A stretch of DNA of 64,000 bases from Rhea pennata. Taxonomy: Eukaryota > Chordata > Aves > Rheiformes > Rheidae. The DNA lies in contig NC_084663.1 in assembly GCF_028389875.1 (NCBI RefSeq), forward strand, positions 215,288,876-215,352,875, written 5' to 3'. Shown here piece after piece: positions 53,101-61,940 of this stretch (within the stretch, counting starts at the first letter, position 1; each line of letters starts with the position of its first letter). The translations under genes were made by a program, and so were the position numbers. The notes under the pieces were generated by a model. The model saw only the letters and a list, made by a program, of their open reading frames with translations, searched no databases and had not been told where the DNA came from.

Positions 53101-56100
53101 TTAATGGGTATAAAAGATGTTTCCAAAAGTACTTTGTCATTACCAGTCAGGAGTAACCCAGAGGAGGTGTTGAGGGTTCAGACAGCTAGTGTCCCTTGTT
53201 GTTTGTGTTGCACGCTCCTTGAACACATATGTCTCGGTGCTCACAAGTGTGTGGATGTGAGTGTATTAGTGGGTAAAATCAACTTGATTAGACATTTTTG
53301 CAAAATAAAATCACTTTCTCCTTCCAGTAAAATCTCACGTTGCTTGTTGCAATAATTTCTTGCATTCTAAGATGAGAATAAAATAGCCTGGTTTGGAAGA
53401 GTTGTGTTATGGTGCTTCACGTACGATGGTTAATTAAAGACATAGCTCACACATTCTTTGTATTCTTATGATTTGTAGAGTGCAAAGTTTGTTGCAAGAC
53501 TTTATATTCTAAGACTTCTGTTAATGTATATTTAAATGGGATTTCACTACACTATTTGTATGTGCACATAGCAGTCTTGCATGTTTACGTACCTTAGCTT
53601 TGGTAGAAATGGAAAAGCCAAGAGTTTCACAAGGATGTACATTACACGGACCTTGAAAAGATTTATTAGTATTGCTCTGGCCTGTGGTTTAGGTTCTGCT
53701 ACTAAAACACTCTTGAGGCAGTTTTGCCTCTGGTCATTTGTCTCTTTGTGGTGCTCAGAAGTTCACGCTGTCGTATGCAAATTGTAGCAGAAACTGTCTC
53801 TGCATAGAAGGATTGAAAAACTGACAAGGATAATGATGGGTGAAGGATTCATCTTCCAATCAGGCTAATTTTGCAGGCTGCGAAGATGGGTCTCTACAGA
53901 ATTATCATTCTCTGTAGAATGGGGAGTGGATGAAATGTAGTGAAGAACATCTTAAACCTCAAAGTGCAAACATGGTTGCTGTACATAGTGAGTGCTTGCT
54001 TACAGTTGGATTAGTGATGATAGTGAAAACTGACCAGTCACTTTTCTCAGACCATTGAAATAATCTTTTGTTGTAACTTCTCACATAGCTACAGTAGACA
54101 ACTTTTGATGGTTTTAAGTCAAAATACAGTTTTAGCAATATGTTTCTGTGAATGCTGCTGCATATTAATTTCCTGATGGCTACCAAGGTTGCAGGTAGTC
54201 AAACCACTGGCTTTTATTTATTTGGAACCCGAACCTTTTGCATTTAAAAATACCACAAGGTGTTCTGAGGAATGCGATGAAGTCTGCTTCAGTGTCCAAA
54301 CATTTGCATATGGGTATCTGTGCTCTCACACCTGTGAGAACAGTGTTCTTTGTTTTGTTTTACCACTTTCTTTTTCCAAAACTAGATTCTGTAGATAACA
54401 AGTGTGCGGAAAACTTCTGAATGTTGTAACAGAAAAAATTCTTCTGCTTATAGGTATGGATATCATATATCAAAGACTTCCTATTTCTTGTGCTATGATC
54501 CTTCTACTATCAAAAGACTATTTGAAAAGCTTCGGAACTTCGATGGCCCTCAGTCTTATCCAAAGTTTTGTGGTGTTTATAACATATTACACGTGCGAGA
54601 TATTACCACTGGCTATGATAGCAGCCAGTCAAATAAGAAATCGGTGAGTTGGAAAGTATTTTTGCAGGAGAGGTTCTCTTTCTGAAGAGACTGAGGGTTA
54701 AGTACACCAAGAACTATACCGAGAGATGCTATGATGTCAAGCATGTGGGATATCAACTTAGATTACAATATTATACACTGATTAGTAATGTTTACTGGGG
54801 AGAAATATTCTTAAAAGTTGAAATGGCTTGGCTATCCTACTGACTTTTTTTTTTGATATAACAAGTAATCCTTATTAAAGTGAATTTGATGCTACTGCAA
54901 CTCTTTAAGTTGCAGCATTTTGAAGAAAACTGAAGGTTGTACTGCATATTAATGATATATTTTCTTCTGTTTTAAGGACTGATTTTAAAAGTCTTCATTT
55001 GAAAACGTTTGGAAACAGTTGCTGAACTTATAGCAAATTTCCAGACGTTGGAATTCTTATGGGAGTAATAGGCAGTCCCACTAGCTGAAGTATTGAGTCT
55101 GATAAGGATAATAGGCTTGTATGCTAGGCTAAAATGACTTGTCTGAGTTTTTGAACTGGTTGGTGGATGTATAATGCATTGAATTTCAGCATGTCTGTTT
55201 AAATTTGTATATACCAACTGTTCTATTAAAAAGCTACTTTTGTGTTCATTGGGGTGTGTTGTGTTAAATGTTTATGTAGGTGCTGCCAGTGAGTAAAAGC
55301 AGTCAGATGATCACTTTCGCGTTTCAAAATGGTTGTGTTGCCACCCTTCGAACAAGTGGAACAGAACCAAAGATCAAGTATTACGCAGAGATGTGCGCAC
55401 TGCCTGAACAGAGGTCAGTAACGGGTCTGCGTGCCCACATTGCAAAATGTCTGCAGACTTACGGGACAGTACCGAGTCTTTGGTCCCCCAGAGGGGAAGG
55501 GTTCCTCTGCTGCCCCCTCTGAAACCTGAGCCCTTAGCTGAGTGCTTGAACTCATTACGCTGGCCAGACTGATGCATGTACCGATCATAAGGGATGCCTC
55601 TGTAGTGCATAAGACGACAAGGAATTGAATCTTAAGCACCTGCTACTACAGAAGAGTTCTGCTCTCACCCCAGTTCATTATTTGCTTGGAATTAAAATGT
55701 TACAAAGTTGTGCTGCTGCTGACAAATGTGCTGCAACTCAGGTGGATTCCTATTGCATTTGGGAATCTGCTGTGTTGCACTGAGTTAACAGATAATAAAT
55801 AGAGGTCACTCTCCTTTTGACAGACACCTGGATTCAGCTTCTTCCAGTTTTAAAAAAGGAGAAAAAAAATGAATTATAAGGCATGTGTACACCACTGAAA
55901 TCAAGAGTGCAAATCAGGAGTCTGGGATTCTGGTGTAGCCAATGGAGAGAAGTAGACTCATGATTTAAATTCCTGAATTAAATTGTGAGGTTACCCCTCC
56001 TGTTAGACCCGTGTCCTAGGTCTAATTTTTTTAAAATTGTTTTTAAATTATTTTGTAAATTGTTTTTTCCTAATTGTTCTGAATTGCACTTGTGATAACA

Positions 56101-57540
56101 GCTAGTCAGAGAAGTGGTAGAGGCTCTACACAGTAGAGTTCTGAATGTGTGAAGATGAAGCTTGTAGTTTCATTGCTAAGAGAGCTTGTTGACTGTCTAA
56201 TATATGAATATACTTTATGAGGGTATGAAAATTCTCAGTCCACTTGGAACATGCTTCTGTAAGTCTGAAAGTGGGCAAGATACTATTTGATTACACTGCC
56301 AAGGTATTCTTATCAGCTGAAGAAAGGATAAGATATAGTTGAGGCAAACAGCTGGACCCACAAAGAAGAAATAAATGCTAGAAACATTGCCTCCAGCCTC
56401 GTTAAGTGTGTACTTAACACAAGTGAGGCCAGATGTGTAACAGTAGTGGAGAAGAACTGAGATACTTTGGGTCATTGCAGCTTTTGATGTTCATTCTGGT
56501 AACTCAGAGGAATAAAATGTAATGCTTTTTTCAGTAATTCTGGATAGTGTAATCATAATTTAGAATATGAATTTGAAACACTTCCGAGATTCTGTGGTTC
56601 AAGGCATAAAATGCTTTGTAGCTGCTTCAAAGCACTCTTCCCTGTAATAATTTTGCAAATACTTCTGTAAGTTGTTGTTTACTGATAATTCTTAAAAGCT
56701 GAGCATCAGGAAAGTCAGTTCTGTTGTAGTGTTTTGAGGTGCTTTTTAAAAGAAAGAAGTGACCTGAAGGGCGATAGTGTATTGCCACTTCCACAAATGA
56801 ACAAAGCAGATGTAAATTAAAAAGCTTGTTCTGCCCATTCTTTAAAACCAGAATGAGTTCCTCTTCCTCCAGTGAGATGCACAGGGGAAGAAAGGAGTAT
56901 GCATCTTTAAAGGTGTGCTGCAATGCATATTCTTTGCAAATGTGTTTCTTACCTTTTTATACAAATAAACATCTGGGCTTTTAAACTGGGAAGGGATTAC
57001 TATATTACAGTGTCCTCTTTCCGAGCTGCGACACTTCATCCAACTGCTGAGTCCTTGTAATTAATGCTTTAGTTAAAACACAGTCCTGTGTCCTAGAAGG
57101 GCATCTGGAGTTTGATAAAGGTGGATATAGGGAATCTACCCCTTCTATTAGCACTTCATTCTTATTTTTCCCTCAGCCTCTAATCTGTATCTGACCTGTT
57201 TGTTTTGCATCAGTTTTACAACCACTAGCTCTCGTGCTTTTCCTGCTAGATGAGAGACCTCTAGTGGCTATTATTTTTCATGTCTAAATTAATATTGCGA
57301 TAATCCCTGCCAAATGGTAGTCTGATAAGCAAGCAGGTCTGAGTAATAGAGCCAGTCCATCACCATCAGATCTTGCACTTTTAAAATAGATGCTTAGTGT
57401 TACTCTAACCTCTGGCATCTGATTATTCTCTTTCTAGTGACAGAACCTTTCTTGAAGAAGAACTTCAGAAACTTATTGAGGCTTTAATTGAGAATTTTCT
57501 TGAACCCGATAAGAATGGACTGATCTGGCGTTCTGCTTAG
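8122..57540 (+). CDS. PGM2L1: PGM2L1, glucose-1,6-bisphosphate synthase, complete 14-exon coding region
   Basis: Fourteen exons join in frame to 622 codons ending in TAG at 57538-57540, the same length as the mammalian protein. The family (alpha-D-phosphohexomutases, cytosolic) uses 1,3-bisphosphoglycerate to phosphorylate glucose 1-phosphate, giving glucose-1,6-bisphosphate, the cofactor of phosphoglucomutases; expression in mammals is highest in brain. Seen in the sequence: phosphoserine loop ITASHN with Ser175 (exon 5), metal-binding loop TDPDADR at about 331-337 (exon 8), sugar-binding FEES at about 433-436 (exon 10), and phosphate-binding RTSGTEP at about 568-574 (exon 13). The N-terminus (NSN...TGD.ELD...[15 protein letters not shown]) and C-terminus (NGLIWRSA) match PGM2L1 rather than its paralogue PGM2. 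The start at 8122 is in strong Kozak context (G at -3, G at +4). No stop, frameshift or missing catalytic residue was found. Joined span; exons are listed separately. Confidence 0.97.
8233..14550 (+). other. PGM2L1 intron 1, 5' part, unique sequence
   Basis: AT-rich intronic sequence without recognised repeats or genes. An open frame of 141 codons at 13867-14292 has no recognisable domain and no sign of coding composition. Confidence 0.6.
14551..15520 (+). mobile_element. CR1 LINE, 5'-truncated with internal deletion, 3' end intact
   Basis: Starts at the RT N-terminal part ([20 protein letters not shown]) and ends in GATTCTATGATTCTCTG. Relative to the copy at 19545-22156, about 340 bp are missing at 14926 (corresponding to about 21202-21543). 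It shares at least three stop codons with that copy: TAG after VASGVP, TGA after AAMMI and TGA after CEERL. The flanks differ, so it is a separate insertion. Confidence 0.93.
15885..16545 (+). mobile_element. Old diverged CR1 fragment
   Basis: Fragmentary CR1 similarity: TTTGCAGATGATG (FADD box) followed by GCCATTCAGAGGGATCTGGACAGGCTGG, then later CAAGAGAGATATTGACAAACTGG and CAGTGTTGCCCAGCC. Clearly older than the other intron 1 copies. Confidence 0.75.
16546..19544. other. GC-richer 3-kb block in intron 1, origin unknown
   Basis: Bounded by CR1 copies and visibly richer in G and C than the intron on either side. Frames show no recognised gene. No terminal repeats were identified by eye. Could be a decayed retroelement or a local compositional island. 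Confidence 0.4.
19545..22156 (+). mobile_element. CR1 LINE, 2.6 kb, endonuclease to 3' end
   Basis: Begins inside the endonuclease domain ([11 protein letters not shown], then DFSLPD), continues with [18 protein letters not shown] and DHEMVE, then RT ([38 protein letters not shown]) and ends in GAGTCTATGATTC. The frame is broken by stops (TAG after VASGVP at 21178-21180, TGA at 21726) and by the shared TTTT insertion after LGG near 21288. It contains a G16 run at 21802-21817. Inactive. Confidence 0.94.
22157..26045 (+). other. Intron 1 unique sequence
   Basis: AT-rich with an A-rich run at 23844-23877 and a short (TA)n near 25671. No gene or mobile element recognised. Confidence 0.6.
26046..29617 (-). 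mobile_element. CR1 LINE, near full-length (3.6 kb), antisense to PGM2L1
   Basis: From 3' (26046) to 5' (29617) on the minus strand: 3' coding end; RT with FADDTNLGG and [12 protein letters not shown]; endonuclease with [16 protein letters not shown] at about 28.8 kb; and part of ORF1. ORF1 shows an SGNH/GDSL esterase-like domain known in CR1: AVGDSQLQG near 29.49 kb, HVGTNDT near 29.32 kb and DGIHLT near 29.07 kb. Stops and frameshifts interrupt both ORFs. In the endonuclease the usual Glu of ITETWW is Lys (codon at 28741-28743). Confidence 0.93.
29618..30217 (+). other. Intron 1 unique sequence
   Basis: AT-rich, nothing recognised. Confidence 0.6.
30218..31155 (-). mobile_element. CR1 LINE fragment with 3' end, antisense, 0.8 kb before exon 2
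   Basis: Begins CATAGAATCACAG..CAATAAGGTTGGAAGGGACC (the reverse of the CR1 tail) and runs to the RT region near FADD. On the minus strand much of the RT C-terminal domain is open ([24 protein letters not shown]). It carries the TTTT insertion after LGG shared with the copies at 960 and 19545. Confidence 0.93.
31156..31939 (+). other. Intron 1, 3' end
   Basis: AT-rich unique sequence leading to the exon 2 acceptor. Nothing else recognised. Confidence 0.6.
31940..32107 (+). CDS. PGM2L1: PGM2L1 coding exon 2 (codons 38-93)
   Basis: Acceptor cttttgcag precedes [10 protein letters not shown]; donor CAG|gtaagt follows VIQSTQ. It is 168 nt long with phase 0 at both ends, so skipping it would keep the frame but remove [11 protein letters not shown], the conserved early motif of phosphohexomutase domain I. 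It sits between two antisense CR1 copies. Confidence 0.97.
32108..32900 (+). other. Intron 2, 5' part
   Basis: AT-rich unique sequence with a short (AAAC)n stretch near 32411. Nothing else recognised. Confidence 0.6.
32901..33548 (-). mobile_element. CR1 LINE fragment with 3' tail, antisense, 0.8 kb after exon 2
   Basis: The 3' tail is present as repeated AGAATCAT units (reverse of ATTCTATG). The body closely resembles the copy at 30218-31155 (for example ACCTCCGGACATCATCTAGG and ATGTTCAGGTGGAACTTCC) and ends at the MSQQC region of RT. Confidence 0.93.
33549..37969 (+). other. Intron 2 unique sequence
   Basis: AT-rich, no gene or mobile element recognised. Confidence 0.6.
37970..39200 (+). 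mobile_element. CR1 LINE fragment with 3' end, sense orientation in intron 2
   Basis: Starts at TAGCATGGATTCACCAAGG (RT N-terminal part) and ends CAACCTCAACCATTCTGTG. It belongs with the copy at 26046-29617: both read KAFGPVSHN and share the 3' end GATCTCCAGAGGTCCCTT, unlike the other intron copies. FADD box intact; stops elsewhere. Confidence 0.92.
39201..41316 (+). other. Intron 2, 3' end
   Basis: AT-rich unique sequence. An open frame of 122 codons at 40885-41253 has no recognised domain. A strong pyrimidine tract precedes exon 3. Confidence 0.6.
41317..41423 (+). CDS. PGM2L1: PGM2L1 coding exon 3 (codons 94-128 plus 2 nt)
   Basis: A pyrimidine-rich acceptor ending ccccag precedes [10 protein letters not shown]; the exon contains VVGYDTRGQ of domain I. 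The donor that restores the frame is AAGAA|gtatga. A second GT (gtaaga) begins at 41417, 7 nt upstream. Only the downstream donor joins to exon 4 as CSSKKLAK, matching the family (CSSQRLAK in human). Confidence 0.94.
41424..43572 (+). other. PGM2L1 intron 3
   Basis: AT-rich, no repeat or gene recognised. Confidence 0.65.
43573..43657 (+). CDS. PGM2L1: PGM2L1 coding exon 4 (codons 129-157)
   Basis: Acceptor ttgatag precedes A-CTT-GCA-AAG, completing the Lys129 codon begun in exon 3. It encodes [17 protein letters not shown] and ends YVPTPFV at donor GTG|gtgagt, phase 0. TPTPFV-type sequence is conserved in domain I of the PGM2 subfamily. Confidence 0.96.
43658..44695 (+). other. PGM2L1 intron 4
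   Basis: AT-rich, nothing recognised; long T/C tract at the acceptor. Confidence 0.65.
44696..44779 (+). CDS. PGM2L1: PGM2L1 coding exon 5 (codons 158-185), phosphoserine loop
   Basis: Acceptor cttctcag precedes [10 protein letters not shown]. The exon encodes GVMITASHN with the catalytic Ser175, which carries the phosphate passed to and from the sugar, followed by RKEDNGYK. Donor AAG|gtgggt, phase 0. The acceptor has a long pyrimidine tract. Confidence 0.97.
44780..46453 (+). other. PGM2L1 intron 5
   Basis: AT-rich, nothing recognised beyond short homopolymer runs. Confidence 0.65.
46454..46647 (+). CDS. PGM2L1: PGM2L1 coding exon 6 (codons 186-249 plus 2 nt)
   Basis: Acceptor atactag precedes [17 protein letters not shown], the loop after the phosphoserine motif that leads into domain II. 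The exon ends EDLKKICYH plus AG at donor AG|gtattg. Sequence and phase match the PGM2L1 family. Confidence 0.96.
46648..47619 (+). other. PGM2L1 intron 6
   Basis: AT-rich, containing the T26 run at 47153-47178. Nothing else recognised. Confidence 0.65.
47153..47178. repeat. Poly-T run (26 bp)
   Basis: Uninterrupted T26 in intron 6. No element body adjoins it on either side. Confidence 0.9.
47620..47809 (+). CDS. PGM2L1: PGM2L1 coding exon 7 (codons 250-313)
   Basis: Acceptor cttctcag precedes G, completing Arg250. It encodes [17 protein letters not shown] and the [22 protein letters not shown] stretch (domain II). It ends SVL at donor CTG|gtattt, phase 0. The following intron is only 183 bp. 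Confidence 0.96.
47993..48090 (+). CDS. PGM2L1: PGM2L1 coding exon 8 (codons 314-345 plus 2 nt), metal-binding loop
   Basis: Acceptor tcccaccag precedes [10 protein letters not shown]. It contains [16 protein letters not shown], the Mg2+-binding loop with Asp332, Asp334 and Asp336. Donor GAGAA|gtaagt. Confidence 0.97.
48091..48890 (+). other. PGM2L1 intron 8
   Basis: AT-rich with a short (TA)n run near 48457. Nothing else recognised. Confidence 0.65.
48891..49071 (+). CDS. PGM2L1: PGM2L1 coding exon 9 (codons 346-406)
   Basis: Acceptor ctgtctgtag precedes T, completing Asn346. It encodes [20 protein letters not shown] and [12 protein letters not shown] (start of domain III) and ends EGFHFE at donor GAA|gtaagt, phase 0. 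Confidence 0.97.
49072..50715 (+). other. PGM2L1 intron 9
   Basis: AT-rich, nothing recognised. Confidence 0.65.
50716..50809 (+). CDS. PGM2L1: PGM2L1 coding exon 10 (codons 407-437 plus 1 nt), sugar-binding loop
   Basis: Acceptor gtttcag precedes [10 protein letters not shown]. It encodes LFAFEESI, whose Glu-Glu-Ser loop contacts the sugar in phosphohexomutases. Donor ATTG|gtatgt. Confidence 0.97.
50810..52136 (+). other. PGM2L1 intron 10
   Basis: AT-rich, nothing recognised. Confidence 0.65.
52137..52266 (+). CDS. PGM2L1: PGM2L1 coding exon 11 (codons 438-480 plus 2 nt)
   Basis: Acceptor acttgtag precedes GG, completing Gly438. It encodes [16 protein letters not shown] and the rest of domain III and ends KIYE plus AC at donor AC|gtaagt. 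Confidence 0.96.
52267..54453 (+). other. PGM2L1 intron 11
   Basis: AT-rich, nothing recognised; several short open frames without domains. Confidence 0.65.
54454..54643 (+). CDS. PGM2L1: PGM2L1 coding exon 12 (codons 481-544)
   Basis: Acceptor gcttatag precedes G, completing Thr481. It encodes [16 protein letters not shown], then [15 protein letters not shown], and ends NKKS at donor TCG|gtgagt, phase 0. Linker into the C-terminal domain IV. Confidence 0.96.
54644..55279 (+). other. PGM2L1 intron 12
   Basis: AT-rich, nothing recognised. Confidence 0.65.
55280..55413 (+). CDS. PGM2L1: PGM2L1 coding exon 13 (codons 545-588 plus 2 nt), phosphate-binding loop
   Basis: Acceptor ttatgtag precedes [13 protein letters not shown]. 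It contains [17 protein letters not shown], the domain IV phosphate-binding loop, and ends LPEQ plus AG at donor CAGAG|gtcagt. Confidence 0.96.
55414..57437 (+). other. PGM2L1 intron 13
   Basis: AT-rich, nothing recognised. Reading through the exon 13 donor gives an open frame to a stop at about 55520, so intron retention would add about 36 codons and lose the true C-terminus. Confidence 0.65.
57438..57540 (+). CDS. PGM2L1: PGM2L1 coding exon 14 (codons 589-622, stop)
   Basis: Acceptor ctctttctag precedes T, completing Ser589. It encodes [20 protein letters not shown] and the PGM2L1-specific end NGLIWRSA, then TAG. The 3'UTR follows in the same exon. Confidence 0.96.
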
Positions 57541-58514
57541 AGCTCCTATAACTGGTGTTTAAAGAAGTGGCCTCTTGTGCTGCGTCACGTGAAACCAAGG
57601 AACCAAGAACAGAACTCCGTTTAACGTGTGTATGTTTAAACAAACAGCTAAATTTCTACCTACATAGAAGCAGCATTATTTTGTCAGCTTTTTCACCAAA
57701 GTCCAGGCTAACAAACTGCATCAAGGGGAAAGGAAATGAAGGAGGGGGATGGAATTTATTAACTAGAATTTTGCATTCTTTTGACCAAAAGGTTAATTGA
57801 ATTATGCCAACGTAAATGAACTCCTGTAGTAGGTATGAGACACCTGATATTAGCCACTGGTCTTTGTCTTAAACTAATTTCAAGTACTCAGTACTTTTTT
57901 GTGTGAAAAAGTTCTTAAATCTAGTATTCGTAGTATTTGAAGGAAGTGATCACACGAAACTGGCAACAAAAAGTCTGCTTCTTCGTAGCTGTTGTGTGTG
58001 AATGTAGGTGTCATTATTACAGGTCTTAATTTACAAATATGTTAAAGTAGAATTCAGTGCTTAGGATTTCTTGTTTAGGCAAGTTGTTCCTATATGACTT
58101 TTTTCAGATGCATAAATATCTTTCTGTTGTTAAAGGTGCTCTTGGTGCATTGTATCTTTCCTCTCTGTATCCTAAAATGTTTACTTGACAGTGAAAATAG
58201 TGGCAACACATGCAGTTCCACTTGCAGTCTGGTTTTTCAGTTGTGTAGTGCCTTTCCAAGGCTTCCGAGTGAATAGAAACCTGTGCATTTCTTGGTTAAA
58301 TTGCCTGTTCTGACTACTGTAGGCTACGTAATCGTTTTTCATCCACCTTTACATCCCTGAAGGAACTTAAACTTTTTTTTAATAGAGGTTTGGGGAGTTC
58401 AGTAGCTTTTAAAAATTCCAGTTAGTGGCTTTTCTGGTTTTAACAACTTGAATTCACAGTGTCCTTATGTATGAAAAACGGAAGAGAGTGGAGGTGAGAC
58501 ACTGACCCCCTTGA

Positions 58515-58541
58515 TTTTTTTTTTTTTTTTTTTTTTTTTTT
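58515..58541. repeat. Poly-T run (27 bp) in the 3'UTR
   Basis: Uninterrupted T27 starting about 1 kb after the stop codon. No element body is attached. Confidence 0.9.
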
Positions 58542-59294
58542 GTTGTCACACCTTGAAAACTAATTCCTGTTAGAATAGTGGTCTGCAAATACGGTTGATC
58601 TTTATCTTTTATTTCAAATTTTTACTACTTCTCATTAGGTTTTTTATCTTTGGTTGAGTAGAAAGTGATACTACTAAGCATTTTTTTTCCAAAAGATAGA
58701 CTGATGTAGAAAGTTCTCATGTAGCTTGATAGCTAGTGTTTCAGAAGATGAAATCCATGTTTTTGGCATAGAAAAGCTGTGGAAGATCTCTTTTGACTAA
58801 AACAACACATTTAGAAAAACTGCATATTGATTAACTGAGAATAGCACTTATTAATGTGTGCTACCAAATTACTAATATAAGCCTTCAGAACAAGGTCAGT
58901 GGCATTCTGGACGTCTGTTTGCTCTCACATTACAGTAATTAAATACAGCAAATAGATACAACTGAACATTTAAACTCTGTATAGAAGAATACGTAAGAAG
59001 AATTTAAGATTCACTTAAGTTAAAAATGTTGTTTTGCCACTATTGTTAAACCTCTAAATCTATCCTCCATCGTATTATACCCTTACAGCTTGATGCCATA
59101 GGACTGTGCAGAGTGGTTTTATATGCATTGCATCTAGATGGCTTTAAAGAGCACTGAAGTTTGTGTCTGTGTGGGTGTTGGATATTTCATGCTGACAGAA
59201 GCTTTGCACTATAACAGTGAATAAGTATTTTGCTGTATATGAATGTACATGTACTGCAGAAGGTGTGCTGCACAAATTTTTATTTGTCGCCAAT

Positions 59295-59309
59295 ATTTAT
59301 TTATTTTTA
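59295..59309 (+). promoter_or_regulatory. AU-rich element in the 3'UTR
   Basis: ATTTATTTATTTTTA, overlapping ATTTA pentamers that include the TTATTTATT nonamer. In an mRNA this is a class of site bound by TTP/ELAV-like proteins that controls stability. Confidence 0.5.
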
Positions 59310-61492
59310 AGAGAAAATATTTCCAAATAGTTCTGCAATTGTGTGAAGTGTATCGAATGCCAAAAAAAATTTTTTTTTTTCTTAATTGTATATTTGACTG
59401 ATGTTGTGGGGAAAATAGGTGCAAGCATTTAAGCTTTGAGTGTACTCATGATATTGCACAGCTTTGGGGAGGTGTCAGAAGGTGCAAAGGCATGTCTCTG
59501 AGTGCTGCTGTGTCTTCAGTTGCCACAAGAAGGTGCTGGTTTGGATCCTGCTCTGACTCCACTAAAGTTGAAGGAGGTTCTGTAGTTTGTTTCATTGGCA
59601 GCTGACTCAAGGCCTTAGGTGTTTTGGATTTTGATTTTAAATATCTAGTAGTAGTTCAGAAGAGAGCAAGTCACTTCAGAACATGATTTTGAACAATGAT
59701 AAACACTGTAAAAAGCTTATTGTGTGTGATTAGCCCAGCTTGTGTGTGCGTTGTAGTAGTGGTTAGTATTGGGAGTTACATCTTGTGAGTTACGTTTTGC
59801 TCCCACGAAGAGCAGGAATCTGCTATTTCCCAGAGAGGTCTGCTTTATATCAGTAGGCCAGAGGTATAAATGTAGTAAATTGTGGTTATATTTTTGAAAT
59901 CGGCCTTCTTAAAAGTTGGTCGTGGCCTTCTTAAAAGTTAGTCACTGTTCATGGTCAGATATCTTTAATGAAAGCATCCATGAGGAGTTAAGTTCTTCTC
60001 ATCAGTACATTGAGGCCCTTATTATTTGAGCAGTATGTTATAGATGTAGTAGTGCTTTTGAAATGACAGCAACAGGCACAACACATTGAATGTATTTTAA
60101 GGGTATAATAACTATTGCTGTTTTTAAACTGCTGCTACCCTTGTTTTCCTGTTGTATTTGAACTGTTTGATATATTTATACCGTTCCATTTGTGGAACAT
60201 TTTTCCTTTTCTCCTCCCTTTTGTCTTACCTCCCTTCTGTTACTGTGAAGGACTATAGTTCTCTTATTTCATTGCTCTGTAACTTTGTTATACACGATGT
60301 TAAGAGTTTTTGGACTTGTGCACAATCTTTTCAGTTGTTCATTCTTTACTACTTTTCAAAGAAGAACAAAAGACTATCAAAACTTGAGCAGGAGGCAGGT
60401 AATAGATCAAAATACATTCTGGATGTTACTTATTAGGCGCTTCCAATTAACATACACCTTTTCAAAGGTTGGTCTACAGCAAGCCATCAGCTTAAACTGT
60501 AACCATACTGCCAATGATTTATTTTTATCATTTGTTAAAAATGAGAGTGCTTGTTTTTTTTGTCTTTTCCCTTTTTGATGAGGTGGTCTTAATCTGTCTC
60601 ACTCAGATAACTGGGATCCTGCCTGAATAGGTTTCCTATTCTGTAACTTTAAATATCTAGCATTTCTTTTGTGTGTGTGTTCATTTGTATCATCAATATA
60701 GTAAAGTAAGAATTAAAATTCTGTGTCTCTGTTTCAGGCATTGAAATGACTTAAAACATGCAGTATGCAGTGCCTGGGTGTCTTATCTGCCTTGGGTAGT
60801 TCTTGACTAATCTCAGGCTGTTGCTGTATCTTTAGTCAAAGGATACCTGCATGTTGAAAATTATAATGGCGTTCTCTGATTTAGCAGTAGTCAGGTTGCA
60901 CTCTTTGTCCCATGTGTGCCTGTTTCCTAAAATATTAGGGACTTCAGTTCCCATTTTACTAAAACTATGTGTATTTGTGAATTTCTCAAAATATTGAGGG
61001 GAAAAGCCACCAGATGGAATGATGATTTCTTTTACGTAGAATGGCATAGAAGTTGTAGACTGTCTTTGGAAAGCTGTTTTGTTAATCTAGAAAAAATATT
61101 GCAGTGGTGTTGACCTTGGCACCTCGACAGGTACTGATGCTTGCTTTGAATGTGGGCTCCTGTGTCTGAGGAACACGTCATGAAGACCTTTGCAAAAAAT
61201 GTGGTGTAGCTACTGCTGGTTACAGAATATCTCAGATCCAGGCCTGGACATAAAGAACTGATTCCAGGGCAGAAGGAGATGAGATGCTTCTAGAGGCTGG
61301 ATGGTGGAGGTACAGCTTGTCACATCGGCATAGTGCAGTGGCTGTAATAGCTGTTACACGAAGCATTGCAGGTTAAGAATCCTTAATCTTAGCAGAGGGT
61401 TTGGTCTGCCCATTTCATCATGCCAAGCCCAATTTTTGTCATGCGTTAAATAGTATGTGCTGTTTCTTTAAAGCAACAAAAAATGCCAGATG

Positions 61493-61498
61493 AATAAA
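61493..61498 (+). terminator. Candidate polyadenylation signal (AATAAA)
   Basis: AATAAA in the AT-rich 3'UTR, followed by AT-rich sequence and TTTTGTC about 50 bp on. Possible proximal site. Confidence 0.35.
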
Positions 61499-61900
61499 GT
61501 TGAAAATTAATTGAATGTTCCCTTTAATCTTAAAGCTACTTTTGTCAACATTTCATTCTATCTTTTCCCCTGTTCCCCTGTTCCTAACGTACAAGAGGGG
61601 AGCTGTTTGATGATGCCTGGATGATTTGGAGTTCATCTTCACACTGAATTCCTGGTACCTGGTACATTTTGTATCCTCCCTCACCCATTGCGTGCTCAAA
61701 AGTAGCTTTTGTACAAGGTAATTGAAGCTCAGTATCTGAATTTGCATTATTCTTGTCTAGAATCCTGGGGAGTTGTATATCTATACTCATGTTTATCCAG
61801 TGTCTGGTCTCCTGTAAGATTAGGGCATAGTATAAGTACAGAGTGAGAATTTGCACTTTTCTGAAGTACTTCTGTGTGTATTGCTATGTGGATTTAGCTG

Positions 61901-61923
61901 AATAAAGTGTTGTAAGTAATAAA
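61901..61923 (+). terminator. PGM2L1: Paired polyadenylation signals, likely distal end of PGM2L1 mRNA
   Basis: AATAAA at 61901-61906 is followed by TGTTG, with a second AATAAA at 61918-61923. Cleavage would fall about 15-30 nt downstream. Beyond this the sequence loses its uniform AT-rich 3'UTR character. Confidence 0.5.
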
Positions 61924-61940
61924 ATGTTCTCATTGTAGTA

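Larger units (their letters stand above)
57541..61940 (+). other. PGM2L1: Probable long 3'UTR of PGM2L1
   Basis: No splice signals or coding potential follow the stop codon. The AT-rich sequence runs to two AATAAA hexamers at 61901 and 61918. Mammalian PGM2L1 also has a 3'UTR of several kb. It contains an AU-rich element at 59295-59309, a T27 run at 58515-58541 and no recognised mobile element. The end is inferred; shorter forms could use the AATAAA at 61493. Confidence 0.6.

Noticed and set aside
8122..57540. Gene as PGM2 instead of PGM2L1
   Set aside because: The N-terminal, central ([13 protein letters not shown]) and C-terminal (NGLIWRS) sequences and the 622-codon length fit PGM2L1; PGM2 differs in all of these.
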